Assembly: GCF_009730915.1 (NCBI RefSeq)
Contig: NC_052475.1
Location: 24,551,016 to 24,615,015 of the forward strand
From: Dioscorea cayenensis subsp. rotundata
Lineage: Eukaryota > Streptophyta > Magnoliopsida > Dioscoreales > Dioscoreaceae
Length of the DNA: 64,000 nt
Direction of reading: 5' to 3'
Shown here: piece by piece, positions 16,583 to 29,780 of the stretch
How positions within the stretch are numbered: position 1 is the first letter of the stretch
Layout of the letters: every line of letters begins with the position of its first letter
The notes under the pieces: model-generated
Databases searched by the model: none
Told to the model about the DNA's origin: nothing
What the model saw: only the letters and a program-made list of their open reading frames with translations
Made by a program: the position numbers and the translations under genes

Positions 16583-17557
16583 ATGGCCACCGCCCTCGCC
16601 TCATCCCCTGGCCTTCCTCTTCTTCGATCCCGATTTCGATCCCCTTCCTCGCTTCCAACCCTCCACCTCCGCTCGTCTCCTTACCATCGGAATCGCCATC
16701 GATCCTTCTCGGCTTCAGCTTCACCGGACCTCGGGGCCGTTGATGAAGACCAGAAAACCCCGGCCACGATTGGAGGAGGAATGGTCAGTCCGGCGATGGT
16801 TAGGGATTCTAGCATTTCTAAATTGAAGTAGTAGTAGTACTTGAAATCGCAGGTTGTTGATTATTAGGGCGTGGAGGAGAGCATCGGGGTGCTCAAGAGC
16901 GCCGCTAAGACACGTCGAACCCCGGCCGCCGAAGTGTTATCGGCTCTCGATGCAATCAAGAAGGCGAAGGTCGATCCTTCAGGGTTCTTCGAGACGCTCG
17001 GTGGCACTGAGTCGCCGGGAAGAACATGGATGCTTGTCTTCACTGCGGAGGTGGCCCTAACCCTAAAGTTTTTTCATTTCTATAAATTTTTTTCAATAAT
17101 TATTAATTATCAAAAAATTTCCATTATTTAATATTCAGGGCAGGTTGAACAAAGGCAGATATTTTCCCTTGACCGCAGTGCAACGATTTGACGCAGCAGT
17201 GAGTTCTTCATTAACACATCAACACCTCAAAATTTTTATAATTATAAATAAATATTAAAGTTTGAAACTTTTCAGGGGAAGAGGATTGAAAATGGAGTAT
17301 ATTTGGGGCCACTTGGATGTTTAACATTTGAAGGGAATTTGTCATGGAATAAGAGAATATTGGCATTCATATTTGAAAGTATAAATATAAAAATTGGGCC
17401 ATTTGGTCCTTTGAGGGTCAGTCTGGGAAGAGAGGAGAGGGAGCCTAGCACAAAAGACCCTTTCTTTATCTGGTTCTATGCGGATGAAGAGATTGCTGTG
17501 GCTCAGGGCAGGGGTGGTGGCATTGCATTCTGGTGCCGGTGTCAACGTGTAGTTTGA
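16583..17557 (+). CDS. Conserved plastid-targeted protein of unknown function
   Basis: Four exons (16583-16783, 16868-17050, 17139-17198, 17276-17557) with consensus borders and matching phases give 241 residues. I chose the ATG at 16583 because the frame upstream has no ATG and the resulting N-terminus (MATALASSPGLPLLRSR) is a Ser/Arg-rich, acid-poor chloroplast transit peptide of about 50 residues. The mature part contains the blocks EESIGVLKSAAKTRRTPA, DPSGFFETLGGTESPGRT, GRYFPLTAVQRFDAAGKR, IENGVYLGPLGCLTFEG and STKDPFFIWFYADEEIAVA, ending in a GGGIAFWCRCQRV tail. I recognise this as a land-plant and algal conserved plastid protein annotated without function, possibly with a lipocalin/fibrillin-like strand pattern (inference only). 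No catalytic motif is identifiable. Confidence 0.8.
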
Positions 17558-17662
17558 TTGTGTGCTTCCTCTTCTTGTTTGACATCACTGTATGTACTCC
17601 TATCATTCTTCATTTCTTCTCATCTGTTCTGTGCATATATAATTGTCAAATAGTTTCTCTTT

Positions 17663-17664
<2 letters not shown>

Positions 17665-17702
<38 letters not shown>
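17665..17702. repeat. TA dinucleotide microsatellite
   Basis: An uninterrupted run of about 19 TA units just 3' of the plastid protein gene. Length is likely polymorphic. Confidence 0.9.
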
Positions 17703-17704
<2 letters not shown>

Positions 17705-18877
17705 CTTGAAAGAGACATTATTGTTTGTTTCAAAATTTAGGGATGAATACATGAAAAAGTTACTAGGATTTTATTTTGGTTTTGAAATCCGACAAATTGT
17801 GAGTACCAAGGATGAGTAGGATCTGAGGTCGTTGATGTTGAAGATAGTAGCACGTAGTACTGTAAAGGATGCATGTTCATTGAATAATGTTAATTGTCAA
17901 ATAAATGTCTTTTTATCATAGGTTTGTTCTCCAAAAAAATTTTAAACAACACCAACTGGTTTTGGTCCAAATGGCATAGATTTAGATTTAGATTAATTAT
18001 TCAAGAAATTAATTTTGAGTTCGAATTGTTGTGTACTAAGAAAAACGGACATTATAAGAAATTTATTATTTTTATACTAATGCTTACAGCACTTCATCTC
18101 ATAAACCAGTGGGTCGAAGGAAAAAAATTTAGACAATGAGGTTTAATTAATGCTGAATGGACATAAATCAAGATTATAAATTTATAATCCTCTCCTCAAT
18201 CCATATCATCCATGTATGATAATATCACAAACATTGATCACTAAGTAGGACTTCGTTACTTCACTTGGATATAGTAGTGTTCCTTTTTCTAAAACGATCA
18301 AATGAAAATTATTTAACAAAACTATTTAAATAATAAAGAAGAAAAGTTACTGCCAAAATCAAAAACAAAAATGTAGATGAGAGAGATGGACCTTCTAATC
18401 ATCTGATTTGGGAGTCTCTTCCGGGGCATTGTGAACCTCAATCAACCTCGGCCACAGCGGCAATGTACTCGACCATAGCTTGCTCTGCTTTGAGAATGGG
18501 GTCGTAGTAGTCGGCCTGAACCTCCATCCTCCCCCGTCTTCTCGCCCTCTTCCACGCACTTCTACCAAGCGATGAAGCTCTCCTTGCAACCTCCTTCCTT
18601 CTTGCTTTAGTTGTTTAACAAATTATTCAACATTTATCTCAATCCAAACTAAAGCTAAAGACCGTACAGATAATCCAACAAATTTGTAGTCACATATATA
18701 TATATAACCATCCAGCTCGTCTCTTCACGTTATTAAGGTTTGCATATATACATACATCCCACCCCCTGCAAGAGCATTTCCATAAAAATAGGTTTTAGCA
18801 AACACAGGCTGGTAAAATCTCATATAGAACCCCAAAACAAAACAAAAAAATCTCAAGATAACAAATGGTCCACAAAA
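17703..18877. other. Intergenic; possible short gene fragment near 18.4-18.6 kb
   Basis: Mostly AT-rich with no clear gene. On the minus strand between 18600 and 18400 the DNA is more GC-rich and one frame reads YYDPILKAEQAMVEYIAAVA before a stop. This looks like a coding remnant rather than a gene, but I cannot name the parent. The end near 18878 is the 3' UTR of the next gene. Confidence 0.35.
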
Positions 18878-20880
18878 TTACACAGCAAGGCTCTCCATTT
18901 TGGGAGCCAAATCTACATCACCAAATGCACACCGGAGCTTAATCAATGAGTTCTTCAACACTGTGAAGGCCCTATATAAGTCCTCTGGAGAACCATTAAG
19001 GGTTTCAACTGCCTCATGGATGTTACCAACCAATTCATCTATCTTCTTGGTGATGAGTTTCATCTGAGATATCTCTTGAGGAGGGTATACACAAGCTCCG
19101 AGATCATTCAATTCTGATCCCATTTCTTGACAGTGGCCAAGTATTCTCTCCAAGCTGTCTACATATTCCTTTTCCGCTGATTCTCTGTTTGATTTCCGAA
19201 GCAAACCTGTGATGAAGCGAATAATCTCTTTTACAGCAGTAAGTGCATTGGTGACTACATCAGTTGCTAACTGTGCGATTTCCATCTCTTCAGTTGAAAG
19301 GTCATCCCCGAGGTCTCCCTCGCTAAAGCTACCATCCTCATCAGTGACATCAGTAGGAGGTCCATCAGATGAGTCATGTTGAGTAGGTTTCAGTTCTTTC
19401 ATCTCCCGAAGAACATCCTTCATAGAGACAGCTAGTTGAGTTATTGCTCGTCCAATTGCAGTGCAGTTTGAGGTGGGGGTTTTCTTCAGGGCGTCACATG
19501 CTTCCCAGACTGAACCCGAGAGTTGTGGAATAGTTTGCCTTTTGTTCGCATTGTCAGAATCTGCATATAACCCAAGCGACCATTAAGCATAAACATGACA
19601 TAGATAGAGTTAAATCTAGATGCCGACTTGTTTTCCATTGATTGCCAAGAACAAAGTGTTAAGTACAAGCAGAGGCAGGTTCGTGATGGTAGAAAGAATA
19701 TGTACCCTTTGATGATATTATGAGATTTCAACAGCTTGTGTCCCGGGTTTTAAATGATTTCTATGCAAAAATCACAACAATGAAAAATTATCAAAGGGAT
19801 TTTGCAGGAATTGATGTACCGCAGAAGGAGACTGCTTCCTTAAACAATTTAATGCTACGGTCAACAACATTCCTTGCTGAAGCAACTATACACGCATGAA
19901 GAGTTGGGCCGGCACCAGCAGAGCTGCTATGGCAGAGCAAAAGGAAACCTTGAAGAAAATTAATGTACACTCCCATGTTTGACTCTAGATTCTTCACATC
20001 ATGTTCTCCATTCCAAAGCATTCCAGCTGCAAGCTAATAAGTAATAATCAGTAAAAGGAGAATAGGCAACTCAACTATAAAACAAAAGAAAGATCCTTGA
20101 AAACTATAAAAAAAAATGCTGCTTCACAAACATCATTTAGTTCTAGTTCCCTAAATGAACCTCCACCTCAACTGGCAAGCTAAGCATGAATTAAGATTTT
20201 CCAGGAGAATTTAAACAATTATCCAAGTATATTTGTGTAAGATCTACTATCAAGTAGGATAAATGGCTTATCTATGCAGTACAGAAATAACTTGAAAAGC
20301 ATGCATATAAGCAATATGAATAGATTGGCATGAAAAGGCCTTCCCTAGCTGAGCTTAATCTAATCACCAGCATTCCATTATTTTTCACATCAAAACAACA
20401 CTAGCTCTATATGTAAATCAAATTTAACTAAAAATTGTAACTTTCTTTTCTCCATCACTTTCCATTTGCCAGCAACCAAACATTCACCACAAAATCAACT
20501 CCAAATAACATACCATATTAACTTTCACTAACAAGAACAAGTAAATATCCTTCAAATGCATTACAAAAAAAATTTTTTTTTTTTTTTTGGAGAAACTATC
20601 TAAAAAATTATCATAAAAAGGGTCAGAAAAACGATGATCATACCAACTGTTGCTTGTTTGGAGATTTCATCCCCAACTTTAGTGACTTCCGACCAATCCA
20701 CCTTCTGAGAAACCGCAGGACGTTCCAGCATCTGCAGACCATGAACGAAATGATCAGAAAATCAAAAGAAACTGAAATTAATAACAAGATAAATGGAATC
20801 ACCTGCAAAGTTTCTTCAATGTTGTGAATATGAGAATCAAGAACTCGAGCGAGGTGCTCCTTCTTCCCCCCTTTCGCCAT
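18878..20880 (-). CDS. Cyclin-D1-binding protein 1 (GCIP)-like protein
   Basis: Four exons (20880-20803, 20731-20644, 20026-19820, 19560-18878) with matching phases encode 351 residues. I start at the ATG at 20880 (MAKGGKKEHLARVLDSH); the open frame just upstream has no ATG. The protein is almost wholly helical: conserved stretches are VDWSEVTKVGDEISKQATV, GMLWNGEHDVKNLESNM, LLCHSSSAGAGPTLHAC and ALKKTPTSNCTAIGRAI, followed by an acidic linker (DEDGSFSEGDLGDDLSTEE) and a C-terminal helical bundle ending PKMESLAV. The layout matches the CCNDBP1/GCIP family, which in animals binds cyclin D and helix-loop-helix factors; plant members are annotated by similarity and their partners are not settled. 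The gene lies back to back with the MATE transporter, starts about 195 bases apart. Confidence 0.85.
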
Positions 20881-21074
20881 CTCTCTCTCACTTTTGGGCA
20901 AAACCCTCGCGATTTGAGGTCTTATTTGGATGGAGTATTTTACTCATAGCCCCCCTATAATTATCGAAATTATTTATAAATAAAAATTCAGAAAGTCAAA
21001 TGTAATATAAAATTATTTGAGGGATATAACTGAAAAACTAACAAAGCTTTTGGACAGAGCCAGGTGGAGAAACA

Positions 21075-24000
21075 ATGGCAGGAAGTGGAGAAGATGGTGA
21101 TCATTCCTTGTCTTCTGCTTTGCTTCCTCTTCTCCCAAACTCTTCAGAGAACTCTTCACAAGTTTGTAGGCATGGATTCTTCATGGGGTTCTCAAGGTCT
21201 GTTGTTGTTGTGGAGGTGAAGAGGCAGCTATGGCTTGCAGGTCCTTTGATAGCAGTGAGTCTCCTGCAATACTTCTTGCAGGTTATCTCTCTAATGTTTG
21301 TTGGGCACCTTGGGGAGCTTGCTTTGTCTGGGGCTTCTATGGCTACTTCTTTTGCCAATGTCTCTGGCTTCAGCTTGCTGGTATAGCTTCTGCTCATCTT
21401 TCCTTTGGATGATGATGATCATTATGATGATTTGTCCTTTGTTTCAGCTGCTTTGAACATTCATTAATGTTATGAGGAATTTCATGATTGATATGAACTA
21501 TTTATATGAGATATTGATGTTTGACCATGCTGCTTAGTTTGTATGTCTCTGTTTTTCTGATGATTTAGTTTGAGAAGTAGTGGTTTTCATAGACTGCATA
21601 GAAGCAAATGGATGTTTTGAAAAGGAATTGTTGAAATATAAAGGAAACATGATAAGTAGAGGTAAACTCTATGGTATTTGTTTTGTGGCTGTGTGGTGAA
21701 ATATGTTGCCCAAGAATAGCATAATGACAGGTGAATTGAATTAATAGCATGAACCATTAGGAGAATTCAGTGATATGAGAACAATGATAATTTGAGTCCT
21801 CAGGCTGAATACTTTAGACATAGTAAGAATATTTGTGTGGCATACACTGAACACTCTTCAAACCATGACTTTGATATTTCTTGTTTGCCATTCATCCATT
21901 GCTGGAGACTGGAGAGAGTTTGCATCCTTGTCTCTCAGCTGACATGTTGTTACTCTTTTTTATATAAATAAGAAATCAAACATGACAATAACACATATCA
22001 TCAGCTTTTTCATATATAGCATTTGGTTCTTTATGGTTTCATATTAATTTGAATTGTGTTTTTATTTGACTATTTTCTTACCAGTGTTATTGCTAAAAGT
22101 TTTGACCTAATGTGATTTCTGGTTTTCTCCCTCTGACCTCACAAAGTTGGGCATGGGAAGTGCATTGGATACTTTATGTGGGCAGGCTTATGGCGCAAAA
22201 CAGTATCGCTCACTCGGTGTACACATGCAAAGAGCTATGATTGTTCTTCTCTTTGTTAGCATTCCTTTATCCTTCTTATGGGCCTTCACCAGTGAAATTC
22301 TCATGATACTTGGCCAAAATGCTGAAATATCTGGTGAAGCTGGATTATATGCTTGTTGGTTAATCCCCAGCCTTTTTGCTTACGGTCTACTTCAGTGCCA
22401 GGTTAGGTTTTTGCAAACCCAAAATATTATCTGGCCAATGTTAATATGCTCAGGAATCACAACCTTATTCCACATTCTTGTATGCTGGATTTTGGTATAC
22501 AACTCTGGACTCGGCAATAAGGGAGCTTCCTGTGCAACCTCCATATCATACTGGATTAATGTTTTTTTATTAGCCATGTATGTCAAATTCTCTAAATCCT
22601 GTGAACACACTTGGGTGGGTCTGACGAGGGAGGCGATGTGTGGTATAATCAACTTCATAAGGCTCGCTGTTCCTTCGGCCTTTATGATTTGGTGAGTTGG
22701 CCTCTCAAGTCATTATGGAGTCTATTGCTTAAACATGTTAGTTGAGTTAATGAATTAGTACTATGCAGTGTGGACTTCTGTTCTTTAGATTTGTGGGTGA
22801 TATATAAAGCTGATGATTTTGTTTGATACACAGCTTGGAGTATTGGTCATTTGAGATGGTGGTTTTGCTGTCTGGTCTTCTTCCCAATCCAAAGCTTGAA
22901 ACTTCTGTATTGTCAATCAGGTTAGCAACAGGACACTCTTTACCTTTCAGTCCTCACAAGCTTGGTTTGTGGATGTCTTGTGTTGTTCTCGATTTCATGT
23001 CTTTCAGCAGAACCAAATGCCTGAATGCTATATGAGACATTGTGCATTCAAAGTACACCATATTTTTATTCTACCAAAATTAAGATACCTCATATTTGTT
23101 CACAGATTAGCACTTTAGGATTAGATATTAACACTTGATTGAATGGAATTAATCATCAGCTAGTGGCAATTGATCAAATGCAGTGACTATTGGTCAATCC
23201 TGAAGAAGTTGATTTATTAACAGTTTTCTTCCTGTTAGACTCTCTTGTGCTTCTTTGAGTATACTATTGATTTACAAGCAGTTTCCATATCAAGGAATAA
23301 CTTTCGACTCTGACATGTTTGCCATCTTTTCAGCCTTAACACTATGTGGATGGTTTATATGATCCCCACTGGCCTTGGAAGCGCAGTGAGGTCAGTAGAC
23401 ATAAAATTTTGGTTCCCAGTATTTAACTTAAGTCTTTGTTTGTTGTCCTCCTATTTGTTTTTCTGCAGTATAAGAGTTTCAAATGAATTGGGTGCTGGGA
23501 ACTCACAAGCTGCACGTTTAGCAGTACTGGCTGTATTTATCATAGCCATTACTGAAGGTTTGATAGTGGCCCTTCTCACTATTTTGGTGCGTGATGTCTG
23601 GGGCTATTTGTACAGCAGTGAACAACAAGTTGTGAGTTATGTTTCAGCAATGATGCCAGTTCTTGCAGCTTCTGACTTCATGGATGGAATACAATGTGCA
23701 CTTTCAGGTTTAAAATGAAACTGCACTTACCTGCCCGATTTGTTTCTTATAATATTTTGGGAATTCTTATGAAAACACTGGAGTCTAACAATCTTGAAAC
23801 TTCAGGTGCTGCGAGAGGATGTGGTTGGCAAAAGATCTGTTCTTTTATTAATCTTGGAGCTTATTATGTTGTTGGTATCCCTTCTGCTATTCTCTTCGCT
23901 TTTGTCTTGCACGCTGGTGGGCAGGTAATTTTCGTATTTTTTGTGAACTTGTTTTATGTCTTTTGAAGATGAAGACTCATAAAACATGCTGTGCATCAGG

Positions 24001-24237
24001 GACTTTGGTTTGGAATCATAAGTGCACTTATTGTTCAACTATCGGTGCTTTTTGTTATTATCCTTCGCACCAACTGGGATCAAGAAGTAAGTGATTGTTA
24101 AAATATGCAACAAATCATCACAGATACTAGGCTTTAGATCTTATGTCTAACCATTTTGTATGCTGCTTAAAAATCAGGCAATGAAGGCCATAAACAGAGT
24201 TAAAGACTCTGCTATCAATGCTGAAGCAAAATACTGA
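21075..24237 (+). CDS. MATE efflux transporter (DETOXIFICATION family)
   Basis: Eight exons (21075-21380, 22147-22691, 22834-22920, 23334-23390, 23469-23707, 23806-23924, 24000-24086, 24178-24237) join in phase to 499 residues, the normal size for plant MATE/DTX proteins. A hydrophilic N-terminus of about 50 residues precedes the first membrane helix ([18 protein letters not shown]). Family landmarks are [34 protein letters not shown] at the start of exon 2, [33 protein letters not shown] and [20 protein letters not shown]. The predicted topology is twelve helices in two bundles. MATE proteins export organic cations, flavonoids or other metabolites by proton or sodium antiport at the plasma membrane or tonoplast; the subgroup resembles the DTX1-19 clade, but the substrate cannot be told from sequence. 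Confidence 0.93.
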
Positions 24238-24579
24238 GTTTGTACATGCTTGTTCACGTCGATTCAATCGTGGACCCTGGAGTAATGATTTGTAATATTT
24301 ACTTCGTTATGGTATCACTATTTATTTCTTTGAATACATTCTGGAGTCAATAACACATCACATTCCATATCAAACTTTTCTGTCAATAGATACATTCACT
24401 TGCAAAGGCAAACAACATCAAGCTTTGGGGAAAATCAATTCTAGTAACCCTGAATGAAAAAGATCACAGTACATGGTGATGTTATTCTCACTAGCTACAT
24501 ATTTATTAGGCAACATATGTGCATAATACTCGAGGAAAATTTTATGTGGCCACTGAAACTTATTAGATTGGATAGCATC

Positions 24580-27245
24580 TTAGTTTTTGTGCTGCAGTCT
24601 ACCACTTTCAGCACCGGCATATGGGTCGATGATAACATTTATAACTGCTGGTTTTCGGGCAGCAAATGATTCAGTGAGTGCAGATTTGAGTTCATCGGGA
24701 GTTGCAACAATATACCCTTTTCCACCAAAAGCTTCAATTAGAGTATGGTAAGCTGCATCTGGGACAAATGAAGTAGGGGCAGGGTCATCTTTGTGTGGTC
24801 CTGTAATTTCTTCAGGGTTTCTACGATCACCACCATATACTCCACCGTTGTTGAACACAATCACGACAACAGGCAGCTGATATCTTACCAATGTCTGCAA
24901 AAGAGTTCAGGAAGGGGATTTGTTCACTTAACAAGAAATTGCTAGAAAGATACACTGTATCACAAGGTTCAGAGTGATACTTTGAAGGAATACTGAAGCT
25001 ACTTCATGAAAAAAAATGCTCGAACTTCTTGTACAATAAATTAAAGACCAGACCAGCATAAAATGGTACCCTTGTCACAAGAAATATGCCACCGTGATAT
25101 CTATTATTGCACCATGATATAATAAAAGTTTAAACTACTGATTGTACTTGAAGGCATAAATACAACTCCAAATGCTGATTCGCTATGATGGAATTCCATC
25201 GATATGAAGAGTTCATGGCAAGAACAGAGGCGTAGTCATTAGGCAATGGCAATCTTGATAGAGAAATGGACTGAATATAGCAGGTGCATTGACTCCAAAG
25301 TAAGATCTAATAACTAGTCAAACTATAGTTGAGCCATATATAAAAGGGATGCAATCCTATATAATTTAATTGAAGTCCACGGTAACTACTTCCAGACTAT
25401 GAGATTTAAATGAAGGATAGCCTTGCTTCCCTTGTTACCTGAAAAATTACGTGTCCCTCATGTCCAAACAAAATCAAAGATGAAAAGACACTAACCATCG
25501 GTTACCATTCCAAAATAGCACTTCCATCTTTGCATTAACTTACCTATTAACAATGCAGAGAAAAGATACTCTGCTAACTATTTTGTCAAGACACACTTTA
25601 TAATACAATGAGCAAATGCAGAAGTTAATAATTCAAGCATTCCCATCACTGACGCATGTATAATACAATGAGCAAATGGGCAAATGCCACAAACATATGA
25701 TGAATTAGAGACCAAAAAGAAGGAGATTCAACAAGACTAGAAATGTTACCTCAACTTCAAGGCCACTGAAGCCAAAACCTGAATCTCCCTCAACAGCAAC
25801 AACCAGCCTCTCAGGCATCGCCACAGCAGCTGCAATACAATACCCCAGCCCAACCCCCATTGTCCCCCATGTCCCAGCATCCAACCTCGTCCTAGGCTCA
25901 CTCTGAATCAACACAGCCCTTCCAACATCCATGGTATTCGCTCCCTCTGATACTATAACCGGAGCTGGGCTCCCCTGTGCAATAATAGCATCTCTTATTA
26001 TCCTCATCGGCGTCAAGAAGTTGAATGGGACCACATCCTTTGCCAATTGCGCCTCCATCTTTACAACATTCTCCTTGGCCTTCTTGGATATTGCCTCAAC
26101 CCAAGGATGAGACTTCCCCAAACAAAATGGATCATCCTTGATCTCCTTATTAATCAAATCCACAACCTTCTTTGCATCGCCAACCAGACCTAAGTATGGT
26201 TTCCGGAGCTCAATCTCCTCCTCAGAGACATCTACAAGAATAAATTTCACATCTTTGGACCACCTTGGCGGCTCACCGAAGTGCAGCAACCAGTTGAGCC
26301 TTGCACCAATGATAAGCGCAACATCGCACTTGCCAATCGCCAGTGATCGAGCGGCCGTGGCAGCGAGCTCATGAGTATCAGGCAGCAAACCTTTCCCCAT
26401 GGGGGTCGGCAAGAAGGGGATTCCAGTAGTGTCAACAAGCTTCTTCAGCGAGTCCTCGGCGCGGGCAAAGGCAGCACCTTTACCAAAAACTATGAGAGGG
26501 CGCTCGGCGCTGCGAAGTAAGGAGACAGCTTTCTCAATGTCGAGGGGTTTTTCGCCAGGGCTTTGCTGGGATATGGAGTTCTCAGCTTCGGATAAGAGCT
26601 TGGAAAGATCCGATTCGGAGATTGTTTGGTGGAGAACATCGGATGGGATATCGAGATAGCACCCGCCGGGCCTTCCAGAGATCGAGTGGTGAAGGGCTTC
26701 GAAGACAAGACAGGGGATTTGAGAGATATCAGTGGCTTTCGCCGAGAACTTCACGAATGGCTTCACAGCCGCAATCTGATCCAGCTCCTGCGATCACCGC
26801 CCCCAAAATCAACCATGAAAAAATCAATTTCTCCGAAATCGGAACGAAATTCGCAAACAATTAGGGAAATTTTCAATACCTGGAAGTCACCCTTCCCGAA
26901 ATCCTTCTGATCACAAGAGCCTGAGATCATGAGCAGCGGCCAAGCGTTGGCCATCGCGTTAGAGAGGCCAGCAAGGCCATGGACGCAACCGGGGCCGGAG
27001 ACAGTGAGAAGGACTCCAGGCTTGGAGGCGAGGTATCCATACGCTGAAGCAGCGTATCCCGCCGACTGCTCGTTGTGGAAGGCCAGGAAGCGGATTCCCA
27101 GCGCCACCGCTCGCGTCGCCAGCGACGTCACCGGAATCCCCACCACTCCAAACATCTTCTCCACTCCAGCCCAATGAAGAGCGCGTGCAGCCACCGCATT
27201 CCCATCGATCAGGGCATCATTGCTCGGCTCCGTCACAGTCGCCAT
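24580..27245 (-). CDS. HACL: 2-hydroxyacyl-CoA lyase / oxalyl-CoA decarboxylase
   Basis: Three exons (27245-26880, 26787-25750, 24894-24580) in phase give 572 residues, the length of the Arabidopsis homologue as I recall it. It is a thiamine-diphosphate enzyme. The N-terminal TPP-binding domain has the activating glutamate in HNEQ (E59) and the SGPGCVHGLAG loop. The central domain holds IVFGKGAAFARAE. The C-terminal domain has the cofactor motif from GDSGFGFSGLEVE (D457) to VFNNGG (N483-N484). Plant members decarboxylate oxalyl-CoA to formyl-CoA, acting after oxalyl-CoA synthetase in oxalate breakdown, and also cleave 2-hydroxyacyl-CoA in alpha-oxidation. The protein ends GRLQHKN, not a canonical PTS1. 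Its stop codon lies about 340 bases from the MATE stop, so the two genes converge. Confidence 0.93.
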
Positions 27246-29256
27246 TGATAGAGAGCTCTTGAGCTTGGTTGGTAGCTATGAGTTTATGACTCCGAGATGG
27301 AGTGGGTTTTTAAAAGGAGATATCGAGGTGTGGTGTCTCGCGGAGCAAGATAAATACCACTACACCGACCACCCTCAGGGGCAATTTCGTCAAATTGGGG
27401 AAGGCCAAATGAAATTACTCAATTACCATCATCGTGCAATAATAATTAAAAATTCAACAAGAATACCAAGGACTTTTTGGTCATTTCATGCATTAAAGTA
27501 GCAGCCAGGGAAATGCCGCCTCCCTAGGATGCTAAGAATCCTATTTCAAGTTAGCTTTCTTATTTTAATTCACCTGCTTGCTTTTGTTTTAATTGATGAT
27601 AAAAAAAAAAAAAAAAATAGCTAATTGTACCAAATGAAGCATAATTCTATCACAAAGGGTAAAATTAATTGAAAATCACATAATATACATTTATATATTA
27701 TTGAAATCATAATTTAGAGGCGGCCCCTTGATCACTCTCCCTAGTCAAAATCATTGATTAGAAGGTGAGCAATAATTAGCGAAACACTTAATTATAATAT
27801 AAAATAGAAACATTGGAGTCCTTCACAGTTCACAATACACAATGATAATGTACTAGTACTATCACCATGAAAGTCTAATAGACAGGACAAGGTAGTGGTT
27901 TTTTGTATGTAATACAAGAGGTATACAGCATGATACTCCCACATGGAAATGGGTCTATCCTATAAAATCTTTACTGAAGGCTCGTAATTTTTTGGGAAAA
28001 TTACATATGATCCAGGTTTAAAAAAGTAAAAAAAATATGATACAAGTGCTTAAAAATTCAATTTTGTTTTTAAACTTATTTTTTATCGAATTAGTTTTTT
28101 TTATCTCTCCTGATTTTTTTTATTATTATGTTTGTTTCACCATTAGAGAGCCCTTGTAACAAGATTTTTTAATACTGTGTGAATTTTTTTAATGCTGTGC
28201 ATTAATTGGGTGAGATCACTATGACTATAGCCATAAGTGGTCAAACTTCTAATTTATTAGTTGACAAGATGGATGAACTTGTCCTAATCACAAGAAATAT
28301 ATATATATATATATATAGAAAAAATGGGATAGTTATTAAAAAAAATGAAGAGGTGGTAAAAAGAAAGCTTTTTCTTAAAATTTTACAAGTTTAATATTTA
28401 TTAAAAAAAATGTAAAAACTAGAAGTTCTTTTAAAACTCGTCAAAAACTTCTAGATCTTTCTTATTATTATTATTTTTTAATGGCATCACAATGAGTCAA
28501 CTTTGGCAACTGGTCTTGTAATCACTGATCAGGACATTGGCAGTTAAAGGGTTTTTTTTTTTCCTTGAACTAAGTTTTTATCTTCAAAACATTACATTGG
28601 TTATCTAGTGAGCAACATATATAAATTCTAGTCTAACACTATGATTTTAAAACAAAATAGCTATATGTGCCCTTATAAACTATCAGGGAATCATCTCAAG
28701 TGTGAGATATATATATGCCCAAATAACTAATATATTTCTTTGTTTTCCCCCTAATAACTTAAGATAGCAGGCAGGTACCATTAGACTTTGGTTAATTTGG
28801 AGTGTAGCATGGCTAGTTTAAGAAGTCATGCATGGGTTAATTTAACAAATATGTATAATTAAAAATATTTAAACATAAATATCTTGGCTCTATTAGTATT
28901 GAGTTAACCTTTTAAGCTGAATTGAATTAAATTAATATGCATTTAATTTTCATCCTAATGAATCAAGAGAGGAAATACCACCAAGAAACTTTGGGCCGAA
29001 TAATAGAACACTCCGGCGGTCCGGCCCATCCATGTCCTTATGAATACAAGTAATATTAATACTACAACTGAAACATGCAAACGGCTCTCAATCGATCAAA
29101 TTTTGCTTTATTTTATTTTAAAATTTTATTAAAATGTGCCAATGAATCAAGTTTTCACTCCAAGAAAAGGCAAGTGTTTTGAGTTTATTATATGGAATAA
29201 AAAATCACATCACAACGGAATGTTAAGCTTTTAGAACTTCACATTTACAGGATTGC

Positions 29257-29293
<37 letters not shown>

Positions 29294-29780
29294 TCCTTTA
29301 TTAAATGAACCTTATCTTGCTTCGTACCATTTCTAATCAACAGGAGTATAAAATATTAAAACATCAGAATGATTGTGAAGAGGAAGATGTTAGCCTGCCT
29401 TAATAATACATAAAGTTAACTTTTAGAAGTAAAGTATTAATAACTATAATAAAAAAAATTTATCGCTCAATATTTATTTCCTTCTCTATTTGACTTGATT
29501 CGTACCAAACTTTGAAAAGTGTCAATATTTCCAAAAATTTATGATATAGAGATTTTTGGGATGATGATCAAATTTAGTCTCAATTTTTTATACATCTCTT
29601 AGTATTAGTGGAAGTTCCCCAATTGTGGACTCTATCAAAACATTTACCACTCAAAGAATATCCATTTGAAAGGAATCGGAAATTGAGCTAATATTCATTT
29701 AGCTAAGGCTTTAGAAAGAATGGATCATTAACCTTCTTACACAGAGTAAACTTGATCCTACCTCTCCTTGTGTCAGTTCT
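27246..29780. other. Intergenic, AT-rich, microsatellites only
   Basis: The first 250 bases are the HACL promoter side. The rest holds homopolymer A and T runs, a short TA run near 28301-28316 and an ATT microsatellite at 29257-29293. No coding sequence, hairpin or transposon ends are seen. The last 80 bases may belong to the LINE 5' UTR. Confidence 0.5.

Noticed and set aside
17960..18030. tggcatagatt ... gagttcgaattg resembling SINE A and B boxes
   Set aside because: Box A is poor, no target duplication and no tail; too weak to call.
18395..18589. 64-codon frame on the minus strand
   Set aside because: Pro/Trp-rich shadow with no family similarity; a different frame in the same place looks slightly more like a coding remnant, but ends after about 30 codons.
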